Source: an uncultured Campylobacter sp.
GTDB taxonomy: Bacteria; Campylobacterota; Campylobacteria; Campylobacterales; Campylobacteraceae
Assembly: GCF_938002845.1 (NCBI RefSeq)
Contig: NZ_CALKZP010000006.1
Span: 1-5,394 of the forward strand
Direction of reading: 5' to 3'
DNA length: 5,394 bases
The notes under the pieces were generated by a model that was given only the letters and a program-made list of their open reading frames with translations, was not told the DNA's origin and ran no database searches. A program made the position numbers and the translations under genes. This document shows, piece after piece, positions 1 to 5,132 of this stretch. Position 1 is the first letter of the stretch; the number at the start of each line of letters is the position of its first letter.

Positions 1-763
1 GGCGCTCGATGCGGTTTTGTTTATCGCACTCGATCAGCGCCAAACGGATCTTCATTAGCAAATTTTCGTCGAAATACTCTTTTATCTCAAATGCTCGGTA
101 CTGAAAACTGCTTTGTAAATTTTCCTCGGCGTGGATGGCTAAGATACGCCCGATACCGAGCAAATTTTCGCCCTCTTCGTATCTGGCGGCGTCTTTTAGC
201 GGCAGATCAAGCGCAGCCGACAGATCCCTCGCTACCCCATAAACGCTTAGGCAGTCGCCGCGATTTGGCGTTAGCTCGATCTCGATGATATCGTCGTTTA
301 GTAGCGGATATTCGCAAATTTCTTTACCCAGTTTTAGCTCGCCGATACTTTCATCTAGCGGCATTATGCCGTCGTTTGTTTTTACGAGGCCTAGCTCGAC
401 GGATGAGCAGATCATACCGTTTGACTCGACGCCGCGCAGTTTTGCCCTCTTTATCTCTAGTCCGCTTGGCATAACGGCGCCTGATAGCGCCACAGGCACG
501 AACTGCCCGGCCTCGACGTTTTTCGCGCCGCAGACGATTTGTAGCGTCTCTCCGCCCACATCCACTTGACAAACGCTTAGTTTCTCGGCATTTTCGTGTT
601 TTATCTTGCTTTTTACGTAGCCTACGACGATGTTTTTAGGTACTCTGATCTCTTTAAAGCTATCAACCTCAAGTCCGATCGAATTTAGCGTCTTTAGTAG
701 TGTTTCGCTCGTTACGCTCGAGATATCTAGCCATTCGCTTAGCCAATTTCTTGAAAATATCAT
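1..763 (-). CDS. pheT: Phenylalanyl-tRNA synthetase beta subunit, N-terminal part (cut by left window edge)
   Basis: Beta subunit of the alpha2-beta2 phenylalanyl-tRNA synthetase, the cytoplasmic enzyme that charges tRNA-Phe. The frame is open from ATG 763-761 to the left edge, giving 254 of the roughly 775 residues usual for the family. It begins MIFSRNWLSEWLDI, a typical PheT start. Residues about 39-150 are the EMAP/OB-fold tRNA-binding domain, with NAEKLSVCQVDVGG (58-71), IVCGAKNV (76-83) and MPSGLEIKRAKLRGVESNGM (98-117). The B3/B4 (editing) region opens with ELTPNRGDCLSVYGVARD (163-180). The catalytic-like core and the anticodon-binding domain lie outside the window. The start overlaps the pheS stop as ATGA, and a GGAG motif sits about 8 bases upstream, so translation is probably coupled to pheS. 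Family identity is certain; completeness cannot be judged here. Confidence 0.96.
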   Translation of the reverse strand, partial: MIFSRNWLSEWLDISSVTSETLLKTLNSIGLEVDSFKEIRVPKNIVVGYVKSKIKHENAEKLSVCQVDVGGETLQIVCGAKNVEAGQFVPVALSGAVMPSGLEIKRAKLRGVESNGMICSSVELGLVKTNDGIMPLDESIGELKLGKEICEYPLLNDDIIEIELTPNRGDCLSVYGVARDLSAALDLPLKDAARYEEGENLLGIGRILAIHAEENLQSSFQYRAFEIKEYFDENLLMKIRLALIECDKQNRIER

Positions 764-1752
764 TTAAACTGCTCCAATAATCTTAAATCTCCCTCGAAAA
801 GCGAGCGCAAATCAGGAATTTGATGAAGCAGCATCGCAAATCTCTCGACTCCAAGCCCAAATGCGTATCCGCTTACGTTTTTGTAGCCGACTGCTTTAAA
901 GACGTTTGGATCGACCACGCCGCATCCCAGCACCTCGAGCCAGCCCGTTTGCTTGCATACGCGACATCCCTCGCCGTGGCAAAAAATACAGCTAATATCG
1001 ACCTCTGCGCTAGGCTCCGTAAATGGGAAAAAGCTAGGGCGAAAGCGCACTTTAACGTCGCCGAACATGTATTTTAAGAAATTTTCAAGCATTGATTTTA
1101 AATTTGCAAAGCTCACCGCGCCGCCCTCCTCGACCACGAGGCCTTCTACCTGATGAAACATCGGCGTGTGCGTTAGGTCCATATCGCGGCGAAACACCGT
1201 TCCCGGCGCTATCATGCGGATCGGAGGCTTTTTGCTCATCATCGTGCGCACCTGCACGGGGCTAGTATGCGTGCGGAGTAGCCTAAAATCCTTAAAATAA
1301 AACGTGTCTTGCATATCGCGCGCAGGGTGATATTTAGGCAAATTTAGCGCCTCGAAGTTATGAAAATCATCCTCTATGAGCGGCCCAGTCTCGAGCGAGA
1401 AATTTTGCATCATAAAGTACTCGATGATCTTATCCATCGTAGCCATCACGGGGTGCAATGCGCCAGCGCCCGAAGGCTCGTTAAATAGCGTGATATCGAT
1501 AGCTTCGGCCTTCATTTTGGCTTTTATCTCGCCGCTTTCAAGCTCGGTTTTTTTAGCTGCTAAAAGCTCTTCAAATTCGTCTCTTAGCTTGTTTAAATTT
1601 GCCGCAAATTCCTTCTTGGCCACTTCGTCCATGTCCTTAAGCTTAGCAAACTCCGACGTGATCGCGCCCTTTTTGCCCAGTAGCGCGACGCGAATCTTGT
1701 CTAAATCCGCCAAATTCCCGCATTTTGCGATACTTTCTCTATACTCTTGCAA
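760..1752 (-). CDS. pheS: Phenylalanyl-tRNA synthetase alpha subunit
   Basis: Catalytic alpha subunit (class II), which activates phenylalanine with ATP and transfers it to tRNA-Phe together with PheT. It is 330 residues long, the normal size. Seen in order: an N-terminal coiled-coil arm (about 1-85) that contacts tRNA; class II motif 1 around HPVMATMDKIIEYF (100-113); the HPARDMQDTFY segment (142-152); motif 2 with RTHTSPVQVRTM (160-171) and GTVFRRDMDLTHTPMFHQVE (184-203); FRPSFFPFTEPSAEVD (237-252); and motif 3 GYAFGLGVERFAML (295-308). A four-cysteine insert (C255, C258, C263, C266) precedes GWLEVLGCG. The start is TTG at 1752-1750. No ATG or GTG lies between it and an in-frame TGA at 1791-1789, and AAAGG sits about 7 bases upstream. 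It is the first gene of a pheS-pheT operon, with its TGA stop overlapping the pheT ATG. Confidence 0.97.
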   Translation of the reverse strand: MQEYRESIAKCGNLADLDKIRVALLGKKGAITSEFAKLKDMDEVAKKEFAANLNKLRDEFEELLAAKKTELESGEIKAKMKAEAIDITLFNEPSGAGALHPVMATMDKIIEYFMMQNFSLETGPLIEDDFHNFEALNLPKYHPARDMQDTFYFKDFRLLRTHTSPVQVRTMMSKKPPIRMIAPGTVFRRDMDLTHTPMFHQVEGLVVEEGGAVSFANLKSMLENFLKYMFGDVKVRFRPSFFPFTEPSAEVDISCIFCHGEGCRVCKQTGWLEVLGCGVVDPNVFKAVGYKNVSGYAFGLGVERFAMLLHQIPDLRSLFEGDLRLLEQFK

Positions 1753-1781
1753 GTTTTTACCTTTACTGAATTTTAGGATAG

Positions 1782-1787
1782 ATTGTA
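1782..1787 (-). promoter_or_regulatory. Candidate -10 box of the pheST operon
   Basis: Read on the minus strand this is TACAAT, about 30 bases before the TTG start of pheS, which would leave a leader of roughly 20-25 bases. Campylobacter sigma-70 promoters typically have a good -10 and no firm -35, and none is obvious here. No attenuator or T-box-like leader fits in so short a space. Inference from sequence only. Confidence 0.45.
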
Positions 1788-1838
1788 GTCAAAATTTGAT
1801 AAAATCTGCCTAAAAGGCGGGAAATTTTAACTTTTACT

Positions 1839-1847
1839 TGTTATAAT
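1839..1847 (+). promoter_or_regulatory. Extended -10 promoter of hinT
   Basis: TG-T-TATAAT is a perfect extended -10 element (TATAAT at 1842-1847), the dominant promoter form in Campylobacter. It lies 28 bases before the hinT ATG and implies a leader of about 20 bases that contains the ribosome binding site AGGAGA (1865-1870). A small GC-rich dyad (GCCT-AAA-AGGC, 1808-1818) sits upstream in the spacer shared with pheS; its role is unknown. Confidence 0.7.
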
Positions 1848-1875
1848 TAAGCCAAATTTTAACCAGGAGAAAATC

Positions 1876-2229
1876 ATGACGATATTCGAAAAAATCGTAG
1901 CAGGCGAAATACCTTGCAACAAAGTGCTGGAAAACGACAAATTTCTAGCCTTTAACGACATAAATCCAAAGGCTCCGATTCATATTTTGATCATCCCGAA
2001 AAAACATTTTGAAAATTTTCAAGAGATGGACGGAGCGCTGATGGGCGAGATGACGAAATTTATCCAAGAGGTCGCGGTGCTGATGGGAGTAGATAAGAGC
2101 GGATACCGCCTAGTCACAAACTGCGGCGAAAACGGTGGTCAAGAGGTCATGCACCTGCACTTTCACCTGCTAGCGGGCGCAAAGCTGGGCTGGGTAGATA
2201 CCGCGACCGATCCGCAAAGTACGTTTTAA
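1876..2229 (+). CDS. hinT: HIT-family purine nucleoside phosphoramidase (HinT-like)
   Basis: Small cytoplasmic nucleotide hydrolase of the histidine-triad superfamily, Hint branch. Family members hydrolyse AMP-lysine-type phosphoramidates and aminoacyl-adenylates; the physiological substrate in Campylobacter is not settled. At 117 residues it has the usual length. It opens with the Hint signature TIFEKIVAGEIPCNKVLEND (2-21), followed by AFNDINPKAPIHILIIPKKH (25-44, with H36). The triad is HLHFHLL (93-99): H93, H95, H97, with the middle H95 expected to be the nucleophile. The preceding NGGQEVMH loop is also typical. It has a strong AGGAGA ribosome binding site and its own extended -10 promoter, and is transcribed away from pheST, the arrangement known in other Campylobacter. 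It appears monocistronic, ended by a hairpin terminator. Confidence 0.95.
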   Translation: MTIFEKIVAGEIPCNKVLENDKFLAFNDINPKAPIHILIIPKKHFENFQEMDGALMGEMTKFIQEVAVLMGVDKSGYRLVTNCGENGGQEVMHLHFHLLAGAKLGWVDTATDPQSTF

Positions 2230-2274
2230 ATTTTTAAAATTTACGCTCTAAATTTGAGTGCAAATTTGATTTAG

Positions 2275-2314
2275 CGAGCCAACCTTTAATTTAGGTCGGT
2301 TCGTCTGTTTTTAG
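2275..2314 (+). terminator. Intrinsic terminator of hinT
   Basis: Arms CGAGCCAACCT (2275-2285) and AGGTCGGTTCG (2293-2303) pair over 11 positions with one A-C mismatch and one G-T wobble, closing a 7-base loop. A T-rich run (2304-2312) follows. A second, weaker AT-rich hairpin (2237-2248 with 2256-2267) lies between the hinT stop and this one and has no T-tract. In the opposite direction the strong stem is followed by CTAAATC, not a T-run, so it is less convincing as a terminator for the convergent minus-strand genes. Confidence 0.6.
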
Positions 2315-2321
2315 TTTAAAT

Positions 2322-2525
2322 TTAACCATCCCACCAATTATAAATCCATTCAAAAAAGCTATCCGTAAAGCCGTAATAATACAAAACGCCGATAATAGCG
2401 GAGTAAATTAGGCATCTGATTATTGCGTTGTTGCGTTTTCTGCGTCTTTCGAGTCTTTCTTGCTCTTCAATCCAATCCCAAATTTTTTTACCCCCACTTA
2501 TTAACGAAACGATTTCCATTAACAT
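2322..2525 (-). CDS. Small single-pass membrane protein of unknown function, paired with the YaaW-like gene
   Basis: A 67-residue protein I do not recognise as a named family. Residues 1-33 are polar and mostly helical, with a tryptophan-containing stretch (KKIWDWIEEQERL, 13-25) and a strongly basic cluster RRRKR (27-31). One hydrophobic helix follows (about 34-53, core CLIYSAIIGVLYYYGF). The short C-terminus is aromatic (FFEWIYNWWDG). By the positive-inside rule the N-terminus should face the cytoplasm. There is no signal peptidase site. The start ATG 2525-2523 has AAGGG 6 bases upstream and overlaps the end of the upstream gene by 7 bases. A second ATG (2519-2517) is possible but is spaced worse from that site. 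The tight overlap argues for a real, translationally coupled gene and for a joint role with its neighbour. Function unknown. Confidence 0.72.
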   Translation of the reverse strand: MLMEIVSLISGGKKIWDWIEEQERLERRRKRNNAIIRCLIYSAIIGVLYYYGFTDSFFEWIYNWWDG

Positions 2526-3250
2526 TCTTCACCCTTATTCAAATAAACTTGCCTTAAAAAAGCCACTTGGATAACCGCAGGTATCGTTACTCTGTATGCA
2601 GGACCGGCTATATCTGCCGCAGTCCAAACACCCGTAATAAGCCAGCCTATAGGTCCGGCAAATATGCTAATAGTTCTTGTAAGCGTCGCATTCGCCGCCA
2701 AACTAAGACCTCTGCCCAAAATAATATTTGCGATAGTATTGGCCACGATGAGAGCTATTTTATACGACATAAATCCGCCTCCTTTAATTGCTACTTGCAA
2801 AGCGCCCATAACGGCTTGCGATGTAAACTTGGTAGTTTTTAATCCAAGCTCGTTTGAGATATTTTTTAGGTCTTCCTCACTCATCTTATCTAGACTATCA
2901 GATAAAATTTTCATAAACAGCCCTTGCTCTATAGTCTGCGTATTTTGCGATTTATTATAATTAACCTTTAACTTATCGCAAACGTCGCATAAAATTTCTT
3001 TATATAAAAGACCATGCCCTCTAAACATATTTGCAATCGTATTGCCGCCAAAAAGTTGCAACTCCTCACAAATCAACTCTATATACCTTTGATGGTCTGG
3101 ATAAAATTTTTTAAAATCATCTTTAGCGCTCAGCTCTTCAGTCATTCTTCCATCCCCATCTTTACCTTTAAGAATATCAACAAGCTCATTTAAATCGCTA
3201 CTTTTTAGCTCACGCAAGAACTCCAAATCCTCATCAAATTTGTACGCCAT
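2519..3250 (-). CDS. yaaW: UPF0174 / YaaW-family protein with DUF3944 N-terminus, function unknown
   Basis: A 243-residue member of the family of E. coli YaaW (UPF0174, distantly placed with the ubiquinol-cytochrome c chaperone fold). The biochemical role is not established. Residues about 5-50 form the DUF3944-type start: DEDLEFLRELKSSDL, then RMTEEL. The core signature is ELQLFGGNTIANMFRGHG (63-80) followed by LLYKEILCDVCDKLKV. A glycine- and alanine-rich hydrophobic part (about 160-215) contains two segments long enough to insert into or lie on a membrane. The end signature is AYRVTIPAVIQVAFLR (218-233), nearly the same as in the E. coli protein as I remember it. ATG 3250-3248 has GAGGGGT just upstream. 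It is first of a two-gene unit with the small membrane protein and is divergent from an HTH gene. Base composition is more AT-rich than flanking housekeeping genes, which suggests acquisition by transfer. Confidence 0.88.
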   Translation of the reverse strand: MAYKFDEDLEFLRELKSSDLNELVDILKGKDGDGRMTEELSAKDDFKKFYPDHQRYIELICEELQLFGGNTIANMFRGHGLLYKEILCDVCDKLKVNYNKSQNTQTIEQGLFMKILSDSLDKMSEEDLKNISNELGLKTTKFTSQAVMGALQVAIKGGGFMSYKIALIVANTIANIILGRGLSLAANATLTRTISIFAGPIGWLITGVWTAADIAGPAYRVTIPAVIQVAFLRQVYLNKGEEC

Positions 3251-3312
3251 TTTTACCCCTCATTTAAAATTTGAAGAATGCTACCGAAACGAGCCTTAAG
3301 AGATATTAAATT

Positions 3313-3360
3313 TAAGGAATAAATCCTTATAAAGTCTAAATATAAAGTAATTATTCCTTA
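3313..3360. promoter_or_regulatory. Divergent promoter region with operator-like inverted repeat
   Basis: A perfect 10-base inverted repeat, TAAGGAATAA (3313-3322) and TTATTCCTTA (3351-3360), encloses overlapping candidate -10 boxes: TATAAA on plus (3341-3346, toward the HTH gene) and TATATT on minus (3339-3344, toward the YaaW-like gene). The octamer TATAAAGT occurs twice, at 3328-3335 and 3341-3348, 13 bases apart. A third half-site TCCTTA (3324-3329) makes a shorter palindrome with the left arm (TAAGGA-ATAAA-TCCTTA). This layout fits a binding site for the adjacent HTH protein controlling both directions, but that link is inference and the -10 calls in such AT-rich DNA are uncertain. Confidence 0.45.
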
Positions 3361-3371
3361 GTTGATAAGTC

Positions 3372-3406
3372 AGCCTATTTTCTCGAAAATTCCCGATAAA
3401 AAGGCT
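3372..3406 (+). promoter_or_regulatory. Hairpin that covers the ribosome binding site of the HTH gene
   Basis: In RNA read on plus, AGCCT (3372-3376) pairs with AGGCT (3402-3406), TTTT (3378-3381) with AAAA (3398-3401) after a bulged A, and TCG (3383-3385) with CGA (3394-3396). That gives 12 base pairs around an 8-base loop. The 3' arm contains the Shine-Dalgarno AAGG (3401-3404), six bases before the ATG, so the folded leader would hide it. The structure exists only if transcription starts upstream of 3372, which fits the candidate -10 at 3341-3346. Confidence 0.4.
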
Positions 3407-3410
3407 AAAA

Positions 3411-3617
3411 ATGGGAAATAATCTATCAAAAAGAGATATAGCGGGGATTTTAAATATAGATACGAAAACGCTTTATAACTGGAAGAAAAACAAGCCCGAA
3501 CTCTACCGTATCGTTATGCTAGGGTTTAAATTCGACGAGCTCTTAAAACAAGCCGAAAACAACCTTAACGAGCTTCAAAAAATCGCGGAAGAAAATCAAA
3601 ATTTTAGATTGAAGTGA
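3411..3617 (+). CDS. Small helix-turn-helix DNA-binding protein, candidate regulator
   Basis: A 68-residue protein. Residues 5-32 form a helix-turn-helix: SKRDIAGIL (6-14), turn NIDT, then recognition helix KTLYNWKKNKPEL (19-31). The pattern 'LYNWKK.KPEL' is typical of short HTH proteins common in Campylobacterota genomes and of phage or plasmid regulators. Residues 42-66 are a charged amphipathic helix with leucine spacing (DELLKQAENNLNELQKIAEE), probably for dimerisation. ATG 3411 has AAGG at 3401-3404. It is transcribed divergently from the YaaW-like gene across a 160-base spacer with an inverted repeat, so autoregulation and control of the neighbouring pair is the natural guess. A named family is not recognisable, and DNA binding is predicted from pattern only. 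Confidence 0.78.
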   Translation: MGNNLSKRDIAGILNIDTKTLYNWKKNKPELYRIVMLGFKFDELLKQAENNLNELQKIAEENQNFRLK

Positions 3618-3976
3618 GGATTGGAGCCGTATTTGGCGCGATAAATTCGGCAAGGGCTCGGCATTAAAATTTAGTAAAAAATGCGGCGCCAAATTACGCC
3701 AAATCCCGTAAAATTTGATATCGTTAAAAAGATAAATCAATTTAACCACCCTGCAAAACGCACCTTAAATTTGAGCGGAAATTTAAATCTGACTCGGCAA
3801 ACCTACTTTTAAATCCATTCGAATTTGCATCGATTCGCATTAAAAAGCAGGCGCTAAAAATACCCGACAAAAACCAATAATACTCGGCAGACATATTGAA
3901 AATATACAAATTTCGCATAATCTGCTGATTTTGATAAATTTAACCGCCCGCCGCGAAAGCGAGTGACCGAATTTTA
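3618..3976. other. 359-base stretch without a convincing gene
   Basis: No open frame here has both a ribosome binding site and family-like content. Just after the HTH stop an imperfect hairpin, CCGTATTT (3627-3634) with AAATTCGG (3643-3650), has no T-tract and is a doubtful terminator. Short words recur: CTCGGCA at 3657, 3793 and 3883, and TTTAACC[A/G]CCC at 3741 and 3939. The segment 3766-3784 matches 2249-2267 downstream of hinT at 17 of 19 positions. It looks like decayed or repeat-derived intergenic DNA. No terminator with a T-run is visible for the chemoreceptor gene that ends here. Confidence 0.5.
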
Positions 3977-5062
3977 TTATTTCCTAGCCGCTCTAACCGC
4001 GTCCAAAAGCGTTTCAAAGCCTACTTTGCTCGAATTTTCCACGTCTTTTAGAATTTCCACCCCAGCGATGTTATCCTTGCTACTATCTGCAAAAATCTTG
4101 ATCGCTTTCTCTAGCCCGCTATGGACGTTTTCGTGATCGCGCGAGATATCTTGCACCGTTTTTGCGTCTTTTACGATATTTTTGACTTTTTCATTAAACC
4201 ACTTACCAAATCTGCAACGCCCGGCCTCAGGTATGCTTTCAAATTCGCCGTTTAAAACGGCTCTATAACCATTTAGTTTCATATTTATATGATCGATCTT
4301 GCCGTTGCTAACGTTAACTTCGTTAGTTAAATTTAATGTTTGATTTAAGATATTTTGCGTATTTTCGTTTACGCTTGCGATAGTGCCCTGAAAATCGCTC
4401 AAAACGCGCATGACGTCGCCTGAAATTTGAGAAAAATTCTCACTCATTCCTATCATAGTATTTGAGCTTTGTTTAAGTCCGTTTATATTCACTTCGACTT
4501 CGAGAGTAGCTTTTTGCGTGCGTTCGGCGAGCTTTCGCACCTCATCGGCCACCACGGCAAATCCGCGTCCGTGTTCGCCCGCGCGAGCCGCTTCGATAGC
4601 CGCGTTTAGAGCTAGCAAATTCGTCTGATCGGAGATATCTTTGATGAGATTTATAATCTCCACGATCGACATCACGCTGTTATTTAGCGACGAGGCGTCG
4701 TTTTGCAGGTCGCCGCTCATTTGCTGGACGTTTTGCATAGAGCTAACGATAAAGCTCGTCTGCTCGCGCAGTTCGCCCGTCTTGGCAAAGGTTAGATTAT
4801 TTAGCTCGTTTATATTTTTGAGTATTTCTAAATTTTCTTCCATCGTACCCTGCAAGAAATTTATACCGTCGGCATAACTATCCAGTAGCAGTTTGACCGC
4901 GTCGGCCTGCAACTTAGGCGCGTCCTGCTTGTTAGCCGCGCTTGATTTTACGGCCTCTAGCTCGCTTTGCAGTCTTTCAACCTGCGCTTTTAGGCTTTCG
5001 TTTTCTTGCTCTAAAGCAGCATTTTTGCTTTCTAGCTCTTTTTTATATCCGCCTCCAAACAT
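3977..5062 (-). CDS. Cytosolic methyl-accepting chemotaxis protein with C-terminal CZB zinc-binding domain
   Basis: A 361-residue soluble chemoreceptor with no transmembrane segment or signal peptide. Residues about 5-42 are coiled coil. The signalling hairpin spans about 75-250, with the conserved CheA/CheW-contacting tip from DQTNLLALNAAIEAAR (145-160) through AGEHGRGFAVVADEVRKLAE (161-180). The C-terminal CZB domain (about 255-325) shows the full zinc-ligand set: H258, C283 within the CRFGKW motif, H310 and H314. Members with this layout include H. pylori TlpD and the cytosolic group of Campylobacter Tlp receptors; TlpD-type CZB domains have been linked to redox or hypochlorite and zinc sensing. 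No C-terminal CheR/CheB pentapeptide is seen. ATG 5062-5060 has a near-ideal AAGGAGG (5068-5074) and its own -10, so it is probably transcribed alone, away from other chemotaxis genes. Which Tlp it corresponds to cannot be decided here. Confidence 0.93.
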   Translation of the reverse strand: MFGGGYKKELESKNAALEQENESLKAQVERLQSELEAVKSSAANKQDAPKLQADAVKLLLDSYADGINFLQGTMEENLEILKNINELNNLTFAKTGELREQTSFIVSSMQNVQQMSGDLQNDASSLNNSVMSIVEIINLIKDISDQTNLLALNAAIEAARAGEHGRGFAVVADEVRKLAERTQKATLEVEVNINGLKQSSNTMIGMSENFSQISGDVMRVLSDFQGTIASVNENTQNILNQTLNLTNEVNVSNGKIDHINMKLNGYRAVLNGEFESIPEAGRCRFGKWFNEKVKNIVKDAKTVQDISRDHENVHSGLEKAIKIFADSSKDNIAGVEILKDVENSSKVGFETLLDAVRAARK

Positions 5063-5086
5063 CTTTCCCTCCTTAATTTTTCTATA

Positions 5087-5092
5087 ATTATA
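5087..5092 (-). promoter_or_regulatory. -10 box of the chemoreceptor gene
   Basis: TATAAT on the minus strand, 24 bases before the ATG, in an AT-rich context. Transcription would begin around 5080 and give a leader of about 18 bases carrying AAGGAGG. There is no sigma-28 or sigma-54 consensus, so vegetative sigma-70 expression is likely. Confidence 0.6.
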
Positions 5093-5114
5093 TTAAAAAT
5101 TTCATCTTTAAGCG

Positions 5115-5132
5115 ATAAATTTTAAAATTTAT
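5115..5132. repeat. Perfect 18-base AT palindrome at the argH stop
   Basis: ATAAATTTTAAAATTTAT is its own reverse complement and overlaps the argH TAA stop (5131-5129). It consists of two AAATTT words back to back, a word abundant throughout this genome. Function unknown; it may just reflect base bias. Confidence 0.5.

Noticed and set aside
91..572. Open frames within the first 570 bases on both strands
   Set aside because: They are other-frame shadows of pheT, which is open through to the left edge in its own minus-strand frame.
1376..1813. 145-residue plus-strand frame opposite pheS
   Set aside because: Serine- and leucine-rich shadow of the PheS reading frame with no ribosome binding site; it also runs into the pheS promoter.
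2237..2267. AT-rich hairpin after hinT as a separate terminator
   Set aside because: Stem is mostly AAATTT words with a mismatch, and no T-run follows; the second hairpin at 2275-2314 fits better.
2567..2960. Plus-strand open frames opposite the YaaW-like gene (2567-2842 and 2664-2960)
   Set aside because: E. coli yaaW is known for the antisense overlapping frame htgA, so this deserved a look. Here the frames lack a ribosome binding site and a family-like sequence, and the minus-strand gene explains the codon pattern.
3543..3749. 68-residue minus-strand frame
   Set aside because: Lies partly antisense to the HTH gene, with no clear ribosome binding site or recognisable motif.
3942..3976. 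GC-rich patch with CGC-GAAA-GCG as terminator of the chemoreceptor gene
   Set aside because: Only three base pairs, and on the minus strand it is not followed by a T-run.
4641..5087. Plus-strand frames opposite the chemoreceptor gene
   Set aside because: Low-complexity serine/leucine translations caused by reading the coiled-coil gene backwards.
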